Origin: an uncultured Saprospirales bacterium
GTDB taxonomy: Bacteria; Bacteroidota; Bacteroidia; Chitinophagales; JADIYW01
Assembly: GCA_938008535.1 (NCBI GenBank)
Contig: CALLKF010000059.1
Span: 1-38,500 of the forward strand
Direction: 5' to 3'
Length of the DNA stretch: 38,500 bases
Positions 23,551 through 31,582 of the stretch are shown here, in pieces (position 1 is the first letter of the stretch; each line of letters opens with the position of its first letter). Both the position numbers and the translations under genes were made by a program. The notes under the pieces were generated by a model. The model made no database searches, had not been told where the DNA came from, and worked only from the letters and a program-made list of their open reading frames with translations.

Positions 23551-23564
23551 GTTTCACGTGAAAC
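23551..23564. other. parS site 3 (ParB binding)
   Basis: The third copy of the palindrome; 15 of 16 positions agree with the parS consensus. The three sites are 134 and 104 nt apart. Confidence 0.88.
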
Positions 23565-23573
23565 TAATCCACA
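23565..23573 (+). other. Near-consensus DnaA box TAATCCACA
   Basis: Second copy, directly abutting parS site 3; one mismatch to the DnaA consensus. Confidence 0.45.
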
Positions 23574-23646
23574 GCAATCAACACTAAGCTTGTAAACATG
23601 TTTATTATTTTGTTGATTTAGAAATTAGCAATAAATTCTCACAATG

Positions 23647-23673
23647 CACGACTCACGACTCACGACTAATAAC
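23647..23673. repeat. Heptad array upstream of mnmG, CACGACT family
   Basis: Three perfect CACGACT units (23647-23667) plus a diverged one. 20 nt (23648-23667) are identical, inverted, to the array inside nadD, and six further bases (AACTAT, three nt on) also agree. Confidence 0.85.
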
Positions 23674-23681
23674 TATCTTTG
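23674..23681 (+). promoter_or_regulatory. -7 element of mnmG
   Basis: TATCTTTG, an exact TAnnTTTG match, ends 4 nt before the ATG. Transcription from it would give a nearly leaderless mnmG mRNA. No -33 box is seen because the heptad array occupies that place. Confidence 0.45.
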
Positions 23682-23685
23682 CACT

Positions 23686-25548
23686 ATGTTTCAATCGTAT
23701 GATGTAATAGTAGTTGGTGCTGGTCACGCAGGTTGTGAGGCCGCTGTTGCTGCTGCAAAAATGGGTAGCAAGGTTTTGTTGGCTACCATGAACATGCAAA
23801 CCATTGCTCAAATGTCGTGCAATCCAGCAATGGGTGGCGTTGCCAAAGGACAAATTGTTAGAGAAATTGATGCAATGGGTGGCTATTCAGGAATTGTCTC
23901 AGATAAATCGATGATACAATTTCGCATGCTGAACAAATCAAAAGGACCAGCCATGTGGAGTCCACGCACACAAAATGATCGTATGTTGTTTCATTTGGTC
24001 TGGCGAGAAATGTTAGAAAACACATCTAACATCGATTTCTGGCAAGATATGGTGAGTGAATTAATAGTAGAAAAAGGAAAAGTTTGTGGTATAAAAACAG
24101 GAATGGGTTTGGAAATTCGTGGGAAAGCTGTGGTTTTAACGAACGGAACTTTTTTAAATGGCATCATTCATATTGGCGAAAAACAATTTGGCGGTGGAAG
24201 AGCAGGAGAGAAATCATCAAAAGGAATTACCGAACAATTGGTTTCTTTTGGTTTTGAAAGCGGTAGAATGAAAACAGGCACACCACCACGAGTTGATGGT
24301 AGAAGTTTGGATTATTCTAAAATGGAAGTGCAAAATGGCGATGATGATGTAGTTGGTTTTTCTTACACAAAAACAGAAAAACCAAAAGAACAACGTTGTT
24401 GCTGGATTACCTATACCAACGATAAAGTGCACGAAACACTTAAAACTGGCTTTGAAAAATCACCGATGTTTCAAGGTAGAATTCAAGGTTTAGGACCCAG
24501 GTATTGTCCATCGATAGAAGATAAAATCAACCGTTTTGCTGATAAAGACAGACATCAAATTTTTGTAGAACCAGAAGGTTGGAATACAGTCGAAATCTAT
24601 GTAAACGGATTTTCTACTTCATTACCAGAAGATGTACAATACAAAGCACTTACTCAAATTCCAGGTTTTGAAAACGTGAAAATGTTCAGACCTGGTTATG
24701 CAATCGAGTATGATTACTTTCCACCAATGCAATTAAATCTTGCTTTAGAAACAAAATTAATCAAAAATTTATTTTTTGCTGGTCAAATAAATGGAACAAC
24801 TGGTTATGAGGAAGCTGCATCGCAAGGTATGATGGCTGGAATGAATGCGCATTTGGCAATTAATGAACAAGAACCGCTCATTCTAAAACGCAGCGAAGCT
24901 TATATTGGTGTATTGATTGATGATTTAGTGAACAAAGGAACAGATGAACCATACCGAATGTTTACGTCAAGAGCTGAGTTTCGTATCTTATTAAGACAAG
25001 ATAACGCTGATATTCGCTTAACTGAATTATCCAATAAAGTAGGTTTTGCTGAGCAAGAACGTGTGGAAAGAGTTCAGGAAAAGAATAAAGCAACTGCAGA
25101 AATTATTCAATTTATCAAAGAATTTAGCATTGAACCAACAGAAATTGATGCTTATTTAGAGCAAAAGGGTACGACTTCGTTGATTCATAAAATGAAATTG
25201 GAAAAAATTATAACGCGTCCACAAATAGATTTATTGGATTTGATAGAGAATATTCCATCAGTAAAAGCGCATTTAGGTAAGTACGAAAGAGAGTTTTTAG
25301 AACAAGCAGAAATTTGCGTGAAATACGATGGCTATTTCGATAAAGAGCAAGAACATGTTGCTAAAATGGAAAAATTAGAGCATTACAAACTAAAACCAGA
25401 CTTTGATTATGCATCCATTCCATCACTTTCAATAGAAGCAAAACAAAAATTAGCGAAAATGAAACCGCTAAGTATAGGTCAAGCTAGTAGAATTTCAGGC
25501 GTTTCACCAGCAGATATTTCTGTATTAATGGTGTATTTAGGTAGATAA
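23686..25548 (+). CDS. mnmG: tRNA uridine-5-carboxymethylaminomethyl modification protein MnmG (GidA)
   Basis: MnmG, with MnmE, builds the carboxymethylaminomethyl group on the wobble uridine of several tRNAs, using FAD, NADH and methylene-THF. The protein is 620 residues, the usual length. The FAD loop is VVGAGHAGCEAA at the N-terminus; signature 1 is GPRYCPSIEDK and signature 2 is AGQINGTTGYEEAASQG. The C-terminal region (PLSIGQASRISGVSPADISVLMVYL) is complete. The frame extends 14 codons upstream, but that part is heptad repeat, so ATG 23686 is the start. In many bacteria mnmG lies next to oriC; three parS sites directly upstream agree with that. Confidence 0.97.
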   Translation: MFQSYDVIVVGAGHAGCEAAVAAAKMGSKVLLATMNMQTIAQMSCNPAMGGVAKGQIVREIDAMGGYSGIVSDKSMIQFRMLNKSKGPAMWSPRTQNDRMLFHLVWREMLENTSNIDFWQDMVSELIVEKGKVCGIKTGMGLEIRGKAVVLTNGTFLNGIIHIGEKQFGGGRAGEKSSKGITEQLVSFGFESGRMKTGTPPRVDGRSLDYSKMEVQNGDDDVVGFSYTKTEKPKEQRCCWITYTNDKVHETLKTGFEKSPMFQGRIQGLGPRYCPSIEDKINRFADKDRHQIFVEPEGWNTVEIYVNGFSTSLPEDVQYKALTQIPGFENVKMFRPGYAIEYDYFPPMQLNLALETKLIKNLFFAGQINGTTGYEEAASQGMMAGMNAHLAINEQEPLILKRSEAYIGVLIDDLVNKGTDEPYRMFTSRAEFRILLRQDNADIRLTELSNKVGFAEQERVERVQEKNKATAEIIQFIKEFSIEPTEIDAYLEQKGTTSLIHKMKLEKIITRPQIDLLDLIENIPSVKAHLGKYEREFLEQAEICVKYDGYFDKEQEHVAKMEKLEHYKLKPDFDYASIPSLSIEAKQKLAKMKPLSIGQASRISGVSPADISVLMVYLGR

Positions 25549-25550
25549 TT

Positions 25551-25585
25551 AGTCGAAAGTCAGTGGTTAATAGTCGATAGATTAA
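25551..25585. repeat. Heptad array upstream of the Ig-like lipoprotein, AGTCGAW family
   Basis: AGTCGAA, AGTCAGT, GGTTAAT, AGTCGAT, AGATTAA with period 7. It starts 3 nt after the mnmG stop and ends 7 nt before the next ATG. Confidence 0.65.
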
Positions 25586-25592
25586 ATAAAAC

Positions 25593-27356
25593 ATGAAAGA
25601 AAATTGGTATAAATATTATAAACTATGGACTGTGGTCTGTGGACTTTTTATTGCTTCTTGTGCGCAAATTGTAGCACCAACTGGTGGCGAACGCGATAAA
25701 ATTCCACCGAAAATCACATCATCTAAACCAGAAAACAAATCCACTAATCTTACACAAAAGGAAATTTCAATTCAATTTGATGAGTGGTTAGCTCCTTTAA
25801 CAAACGCAAAAACACAAGTCATTATTTCACCTTCGGTAGAGCCATTTCCGAAAATTGATATAATGAAAAACGAGCTTTCTATAAAATTTAAGGAAGGAAC
25901 TTTACAACCAAACACAACTTATTCTATTTTTTTTGGCGATAATTTGAAAGACAACAACGAAGGAAATATACTTCCAAATTATAAATTTATTTTCTCAACA
26001 GGAAATTATATTGATTCACTTACGGTAAAGGGAAAAATTACCACGACAAATGGAAAAATTCCTGAGAATACATTTTTATTGTTGTACAAAGATGTTGCAG
26101 ATTCAGCTTTTACGTCAAAAAAGCCATTTTATATTTCAAAAATTGGAACAGATGGAACATTTAATTTGGAAAATGTGAAAGAAGGCGACTATAAAATTTA
26201 TGCTTTAAATGACAAAAATGGAAACTATTATTACGATTTACCAACTGAAGAGATTGGTTTTGACACTTCTTTTTATCATATTATTGGAAATTTAGATACA
26301 CTTAGTTTTTTATTATTTCAACCAGAAGACGAAAAACTTCGTGTAAATGAATTTGACAGAACCATAAAAGGTGGTATGCTAAATATTACGTTTAATAAAG
26401 AATTATCATTCACAAAAAACCAAATTTCAGCATCTGTATCCGAAAATTCAAAAATTGAACCTATTGTTTTTCATGAAAAGACACCCAATAAAGCAAAAAT
26501 CTATTTTCCAAACCTAGAAAAAGATACAGCAAGTTTTACTGTATTATTAAAAAACAACAATATTTTGTTCGATTCAATTCGAGTACGATCTGAATCCAAA
26601 ACCTTTAAAAAGCCAATAGCGTTTTTTACAGACACTACTTTGTACAAAAATTTATCAGTTATAGAAACTCAAGATTTTAAATTGGTTGCATCCAATTATT
26701 GTATTGTAGCTTTTGATACGGAACGAATTCTATTAAAAGACACAGCAAATAAAGAAATTCCATTTTTTATTTCAAGAGATATTGATTTGCAAACCTATTT
26801 TGTAAAAGCAGATTGGAAAGCTGGAATTCGATACAAATTGCAGCTTCAAGACTCAGTTTTTACAGATTTGGCTGAAAATAGGTCAAAAATGCAAGAATTT
26901 TCTATTTTGGCAATATCTATTAAAAAAGCTGGTAAATTATTGATTACGTATGAGTTACCACAAAAAAACACAAATTATATCGTAAAATTAAAAGATTCTC
27001 AAGGCAAAGTACTAGATACAAAGTTTTTAAGCGATTCTCAGCCGCTTAAAATTGACTATGGTTTGCAGGCAGCAGGCACTTATTCGGTGGAAGTCATCGA
27101 AGATCTGAACAATGATGGAATTTGGAATTCAGGAATTTTTGCCAATAAAACATTGCCAGAAAAAATATATAAAGAACCAAAACCTATTTTAATTAAAGAA
27201 AATTGGGACGCCGAAGAAACCATCAAAATTGATTTTTCTTTGAAACCAATTAATACAGAAACAAAAATTCAAAATCCAGCAAATGATTCGCCTATGTTTC
27301 AAAATAAACAAGACAGACAAAAAGGAAACAAGAATAATTTTGAAATAAAAGAATAG
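25593..27356 (+). CDS. Ig-like (SbsA/BIG_5-type) surface lipoprotein
   Basis: A 587-residue lipoprotein. The lipobox cysteine is C23 (FIASC), followed by AQIVAPTGGERDKIPPKI, the typical opening of Bacteroidota BIG_5/SbsA Ig-like lipoproteins. The Ig-like domain covers about 38-130 (KEISIQFDEWLAPLTNAKTQ, LQPNTTYSIFFGDNLKDNNE). A short beta domain with NVKEGDYKIYALNDKNGNYY follows at about 180-215, and the rest is beta-rich with a lysine-rich tail. Part of the signal peptide (residues 10-19) is encoded by a heptad array. It follows mnmG by 44 nt and probably shares its transcript. The function is unknown; an outer-membrane or surface role is likely. Confidence 0.85.
   Translation: MKENWYKYYKLWTVVCGLFIASCAQIVAPTGGERDKIPPKITSSKPENKSTNLTQKEISIQFDEWLAPLTNAKTQVIISPSVEPFPKIDIMKNELSIKFKEGTLQPNTTYSIFFGDNLKDNNEGNILPNYKFIFSTGNYIDSLTVKGKITTTNGKIPENTFLLLYKDVADSAFTSKKPFYISKIGTDGTFNLENVKEGDYKIYALNDKNGNYYYDLPTEEIGFDTSFYHIIGNLDTLSFLLFQPEDEKLRVNEFDRTIKGGMLNITFNKELSFTKNQISASVSENSKIEPIVFHEKTPNKAKIYFPNLEKDTASFTVLLKNNNILFDSIRVRSESKTFKKPIAFFTDTTLYKNLSVIETQDFKLVASNYCIVAFDTERILLKDTANKEIPFFISRDIDLQTYFVKADWKAGIRYKLQLQDSVFTDLAENRSKMQEFSILAISIKKAGKLLITYELPQKNTNYIVKLKDSQGKVLDTKFLSDSQPLKIDYGLQAAGTYSVEVIEDLNNDGIWNSGIFANKTLPEKIYKEPKPILIKENWDAEETIKIDFSLKPINTETKIQNPANDSPMFQNKQDRQKGNKNNFEIKE
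25615..25649. repeat. Heptad array inside the lipoprotein signal peptide, ACTGTGG family
   Basis: ACTATGG, ACTGTGG, TCTGTGG, ACTTTTT from 25622, with a weaker unit before. It encodes KLWTVVCGLF, part of the signal-peptide hydrophobic core. Confidence 0.7.
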
Positions 27357-27391
27357 ATATTTATATAAATACAAGTAATTTTAATAAAAAA

Positions 27392-27717
27392 TCAACGCTT
27401 AAAGACAAAATATACAGCTAAAAACAAAAACACAAAACTTACTACATAATTCCATTTTATTTTTTCGCCAAAAAAAAATACGCAAACAATATAAACACCG
27501 ATATCGAAATGACTTCCTGTATCATTTTTAATTGAAGACAGCTCATCGTTTTGTAACCTATTCGATTTGCAGAAACCATAAAGCAGTATTCAAAAAATGC
27601 TACGAGCCAGCTCAACAATACTGTTTACCACATATATAAATTAGGATTTTTTAAATGTCCATACCAAGCGTATGTCATAAATGAATTCGATATGATTAAT
27701 AGAATAATCGTTTGCAT
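27392..27717 (-). pseudogene. Broken DUF486 (small DMT-type membrane protein) gene
   Basis: Read on the minus strand from ATG 27717, the sequence encodes a recognisable DUF486 protein: IILLIISNSFMTYAWYGHLK, then VLLSWLVAFFEYCFMVSANR, IGYKTMSCLQLKMIQEVISI, and after a frame change EKIKWNYVVSFVFLFLAVYF to a TGA at 27392-27394. Two lesions break it. A TAA replaces codon 31 (27627-27625), one base from a lysine codon. One base is missing in a run of nine Ts (A run in the plus strand near 27470-27478), which shifts the last ~35 codons. With one T restored the gene would be 108 codons, the family's normal size. It fills most of the 474-nt gap 27357-27830; the rest looks plain and AT-rich. Confidence 0.82.
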
Positions 27718-27830
27718 ACTTTATTTTCTGTTCAAAAACATGCATTCTGTCTTTCTATTAATCTAGAATATTTCAAATTAATTAAAACTCGTATCTTGCA
27801 TACTAATTTTAAAAACTTATTATTTTATTT

Positions 27831-28478
27831 ATGGAATACATTCACTTTTTACTCGAACTTTTAACGCATACAAAAGATGTTTTATTGAGCTTATTTCAGC
27901 AACATGGAAACTTAATTTATGCAATTTTATTTTTAATCATATTTATAGAAACAGGTTTGGTTATTATGCCATTTTTACCAGGCGATTCATTGTTGTTTAC
28001 AGCTGGTTTATTATGTGCACAAGCATCAGGTTTAAACATTTATTTTCTGATTCCATTACTGATAATTGCTGCTATTTTAGGCGACAATGTCAATTATTTC
28101 ATAGGTAAATTTTTTAGTGAAATAGTACTAAAATGGCAATATAAAGGCAAGCCATTAGTAAATCCAGAATGGATAAACGATGTACATGATTACTTTGAAA
28201 AATATGGTAGCAAAACCATCATTATTGCGCGTTTTATGCCAATTGTTCGCACCGTTACACCTTTTGTTTCTGGTGTTGCAAACATGAATTACAAAACATT
28301 TTTACCATATGATATTTTTGGTGGAATACTTTGGGTTGGCTCTGTTACCATACTTGGTTATTTTTTAGGAAACATACCTTTTGTAGAAAAAAACTTAGAA
28401 AAATTTATTTTAGGAATTGTGTTTATTTCCATCTTACCAATGATAATAAAAGCAATTCAGGTAAAAATGAAGAAGTAA
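27831..28478 (+). CDS. DedA family membrane protein
   Basis: A 215-residue inner-membrane protein of the DedA/SNARE-associated (DUF1211-independent) family, which in other bacteria supports membrane lipid recycling and proton-motive-force homeostasis. Family markers are the re-entrant segment ETGLVIMPFLPGDSLLFTAG, then GDNVNYFIGKFF, and FEKYGSKTIIIARFMPIVRT with the conserved arginines, followed by VTPFVSGVANMNYKTFLPYD and two C-terminal helices. The length is normal. It is divergent from the broken DUF486 gene. A TATCTTGC sequence at 27793-27800 is a poor -7 match. The exact lipid substrate cannot be read. Confidence 0.93.
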   Translation: MEYIHFLLELLTHTKDVLLSLFQQHGNLIYAILFLIIFIETGLVIMPFLPGDSLLFTAGLLCAQASGLNIYFLIPLLIIAAILGDNVNYFIGKFFSEIVLKWQYKGKPLVNPEWINDVHDYFEKYGSKTIIIARFMPIVRTVTPFVSGVANMNYKTFLPYDIFGGILWVGSVTILGYFLGNIPFVEKNLEKFILGIVFISILPMIIKAIQVKMKK

Positions 28479-28663
28479 GCTAACTGACAGTAATCATAAG
28501 CTCTTTGTTTCAACCGTTAAACTGTATCCTTCTGAGTATATAGAAGAACTACTACACCAAATCACTGTAAAACAAAGAAATTATTTCCGTATTTTTAAAA
28601 ATGCTTCGAAGCATTATTAAACACAAAAACAATAAAACCTTTAGCTTATTTTCTCTATTGAAA

Positions 28664-30535
28664 ATGAAGCTGTTTTTTGCGTGTTTATTTTTTATTTCAT
28701 TTCAACAATTAATCTTTTCTCAAGATTCTTCAGTTGTTCAAATCGATACTTTAATTAGAAGTAATGATACGTCAATGCCAATAAGTATTGACTCTTTGAA
28801 GTCATTGAAGAGAATTGAACGCTCGCAAAAAGCAAAAAAAGCATTTAAATTTTTATCCTATTTTAATTATAGTGATCGTGGATATGGAAAGCAGTTTAGT
28901 GGTGTTGAAAAGTATGAAAAATACAAAGGAAAAAAAATCGGTTGTGTACAAATAGAAATCTTTAAACCATTTGGTGGTGTGCAAGATAACATGACACAAA
29001 TCGTAACCAAAGGTCAAAAATTTGGTAATAAAATTCATTTCCGAAGTAGAGAATGGTATGTAAAAGGCGATGTTTTATTTAAAGAAGGTGATGAAATTAA
29101 TCCAACACTTTTTGCTGATACAGAAAAATTACTTTGGGATCGAAAGAAGTTTAAAGACGTACGTATATTAATATCAGAAGATAGCACAACTAATGAAGTA
29201 GATGTATTAGTGTATTTACAAGATAAGTTATCATATTCTGTTGCTGCAGGTTATTCAGGCAATAGAGTTTCTATTTTTGCGTCGACTTATAACTTTTTTG
29301 GATTACCAAATTCTTTAAGTCTTTTTGCTGGTGTCAATTTCAATAAATATAATATTTGGGCAGCTGGTGGAACTTATAGATATCAAAACATTCAATCATC
29401 ACAAATAAATTTCACAACAAAATTTATCATCGAAAGATTGAATCAAAATGTTCAATTATCAGTTAACAGAAACTTCTTTAGTATCAAATCTAAATGGGCT
29501 TTTAATGCTTTGTATAATTATAAAAATATCACTCTTAGCTTGAATGGTAATCCACGAGATCCATCAAGTTTTGTGAAAGCGAAATCGCATTATTATTCAT
29601 TATGGTTGGCTACAGCAATTCCTGTAAATAAATTAATGCCTTGCAAAGACGATAAATTAAAATTTGTAATTGCTACAAAACTCAATTACCAGAATTATAA
29701 AACTAGACCATTCATTATTGATAGAAATTTCAATGAAACGTTTATTAAACAACAAAACTATAAATTCGGATTTGGAATTGCACGTTGGGATTTTTACCTA
29801 GAACGCAATGCATTTTATGTAGATATTGCTGAGTATTTTCCGCGTGGTATCAGTGCATCTGTTTGGACTGGCCCGCAGTTTGATGAAATATATGGTCATC
29901 GCACATCACTTGATTTGACCATTAATTACGGAATTTACTTTAAGAAATTTGGTTACTTATATCCACAGGCAAGTTATAGTACTTACATCAGAGATAAGAA
30001 AGGCGAACAAATGAATTCCAAATTTAATTTAGATTATGTTTCTAAAAAGGTTGCCTTTGCAAAACATATGTTTTTTAGGCAAGTATTGAAAGGTGGTTTA
30101 AATCTTGGTTTTTTTGTTCCAGAAGAAAGATATTTCAACATCAATGAAATAAATGGAGGCATTCGTGGTTTTTATTCGCCAACACTAAAAGGTTCTAAAA
30201 GTTTAACATGCAGTGCAGAAATTGATTTATTTTTAGACCGTACAGTAATTTTAAGCAAAGGTATGGTTTATGCATTTTGCGATATGGGTTGGATTAGCGA
30301 AAATGGAAAACAATTAATCACACAAAGTAATTACCAATATGGATTAGGTGCTGGTTTGCGTTTTAGAAGTGTAGATTTAGGTTTTCCGTATCTGGATTTT
30401 CAATTTAGCGTTTATCCAAGAGGCAAAAATTTCGGTGCACAAATTTTTCAGTTCAAACTATATGAAGGTAATATAAATGCCATTTATCAAAACAACATGT
30501 TTATTGAAAATCCTAGTGTATTAAATCAAGAATAA
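28664..30535 (+). CDS. BamA/TamA-like outer-membrane protein
   Basis: A protein of 623 residues from ATG 28664, which gives a clean signal peptide (MKLFFACLFFISFQQLIFSQ). The frame also opens at 28601, on a 16-bp palindrome (28600-28615, AATGCTTCGAAGCATT). After an N-terminal region that includes a POTRA-like unit at about 145-185 (LFKEGDEINPTLFADTEKLL, then VDVLVYLQDK), the rest is a beta-barrel of the surface antigen/BamA-TamA type with regular aromatic-glycine strands, ending near YPYLDFQFSVYPRGKNFGAQ-like strands and a 25-residue tail. It is probably a specialised relative rather than BamA itself, since no bam partners are near. It ends 4 nt before the convergent ppx stop. Confidence 0.78.
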   Translation: MKLFFACLFFISFQQLIFSQDSSVVQIDTLIRSNDTSMPISIDSLKSLKRIERSQKAKKAFKFLSYFNYSDRGYGKQFSGVEKYEKYKGKKIGCVQIEIFKPFGGVQDNMTQIVTKGQKFGNKIHFRSREWYVKGDVLFKEGDEINPTLFADTEKLLWDRKKFKDVRILISEDSTTNEVDVLVYLQDKLSYSVAAGYSGNRVSIFASTYNFFGLPNSLSLFAGVNFNKYNIWAAGGTYRYQNIQSSQINFTTKFIIERLNQNVQLSVNRNFFSIKSKWAFNALYNYKNITLSLNGNPRDPSSFVKAKSHYYSLWLATAIPVNKLMPCKDDKLKFVIATKLNYQNYKTRPFIIDRNFNETFIKQQNYKFGFGIARWDFYLERNAFYVDIAEYFPRGISASVWTGPQFDEIYGHRTSLDLTINYGIYFKKFGYLYPQASYSTYIRDKKGEQMNSKFNLDYVSKKVAFAKHMFFRQVLKGGLNLGFFVPEERYFNINEINGGIRGFYSPTLKGSKSLTCSAEIDLFLDRTVILSKGMVYAFCDMGWISENGKQLITQSNYQYGLGAGLRFRSVDLGFPYLDFQFSVYPRGKNFGAQIFQFKLYEGNINAIYQNNMFIENPSVLNQE

Positions 30536-30539
30536 AAAA

Positions 30540-31439
30540 TTATTTTTTTACTTTTTTGGCTTTCACCATTTTTTCATACATTTCATGAATCATACCATCG
30601 CCTAAGCCAACCTTAGGAACAAATAGAGTTTCAATATTTAAACGCTGCATAATATGCATAAAAATAGTAGTTGCAGGCACAATCACATCTGCTCTGTCTG
30701 GTCTGAAGCCATATTTCAAAATACGTTCGTCTAAAGTTAAACCATTCAGTGCATCAAATGTTTTTTGTAAATCGCTAAAATGTACTTCTTGTTCTTTGCG
30801 CTTTACAAAATGCTTTTGAATGGTATTGATATTTCCACCAGAACCGATGCCTAATAAAGGTGTATATTTTCCTTTAAAATGATCGACCCAAACATCAAGT
30901 TCTTTCCAATGTTTTAGCTTTACTTTGCCTAATGTCATACGCAACGTACCAATATTGAACGACCACTTATCGACCAATTTTCCTTTTGATAATAAAATCA
31001 ATTCAGTAGAGCCACCGCCTACATCGATGTATAAATAATTTTTATTTTCTTCTAATGAAAATTTCTCTACATGATTCGATAAAATTAATTCTGCTTCTTT
31101 TTGTCCAGTAATAATTTTAATATCGATGCCAGTTTTTTTGAAAACTTTTGTTACAATTTCTTTCGCATTTTTTGCATCACGCATTGCACTGGTTGCGCAC
31201 GCCATGATTTGTACAGGTTTGTGCACATCAATTAAATGTTTAAATGCTTTCATGGTAGAAAGCAATTCATCTTCTTTTTTAGCAGAAATTTTTCCTTTTA
31301 AAAATGCTTCTTCACCTAAGCGCAACGCTACGCGATACATAGCATCTTTCACAAACTGCGGTCCGGTTGGTGTTTCATACACATTAATAAAAATTAAGCG
31401 AACAGCATTGGAACCAATATCAATAGCAGCAAATTTCAT
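30540..31439 (-). CDS. ppx: Exopolyphosphatase / pppGpp phosphatase family (Ppx/GppA)
   Basis: A 299-residue Ppx/GppA protein with the actin-like fold. It should split phosphate from polyphosphate or from pppGpp; sequence alone does not separate these. Key motifs are AAIDIGSNAVRLIF (phosphate 1), the glycine-rich DVGGGSTELILL (phosphate 2) and GSGGNINTIQK. The length is that of the short form without the extra C-terminal HD-like domain. ppk1 lies 143 nt upstream on the same strand. A heptad array ends 7 nt before the start codon. It ends 4 nt from the convergent gene. Confidence 0.93.
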   Translation of the reverse strand: MKFAAIDIGSNAVRLIFINVYETPTGPQFVKDAMYRVALRLGEEAFLKGKISAKKEDELLSTMKAFKHLIDVHKPVQIMACATSAMRDAKNAKEIVTKVFKKTGIDIKIITGQKEAELILSNHVEKFSLEENKNYLYIDVGGGSTELILLSKGKLVDKWSFNIGTLRMTLGKVKLKHWKELDVWVDHFKGKYTPLLGIGSGGNINTIQKHFVKRKEQEVHFSDLQKTFDALNGLTLDERILKYGFRPDRADVIVPATTIFMHIMQRLNIETLFVPKVGLGDGMIHEMYEKMVKAKKVKK

Positions 31440-31446
31440 TTAGTAA

Positions 31447-31481
31447 AGTTACAAGTAAAAAGTTATTTGTTATTAGATAAA
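31447..31481. repeat. Heptad array upstream of ppx, AGTTANN family
   Basis: AGTTACA, AGTAAAA, AGTTATT, TGTTATT, AGATAAA with period 7, ending 7 nt before the ppx start codon. Confidence 0.6.
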
Positions 31482-31582
31482 ATGGAAAAAGAAAACACAA
31501 AAATTATTTTATATTTTTTCAAGTTATCATGCATAATGTCTGTCGAACTAAATCCAAAAAATAAGACTGCAACGTATTAATT

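Noticed and set aside
23641..23685. 14-codon N-terminal extension of mnmG
   Set aside because: It is made of heptad repeat sequence, lacks family similarity, and the FAD-binding start of MnmG fits ATG 23686. The same reasoning removes the 10-codon extension of mfd (7108-7137).
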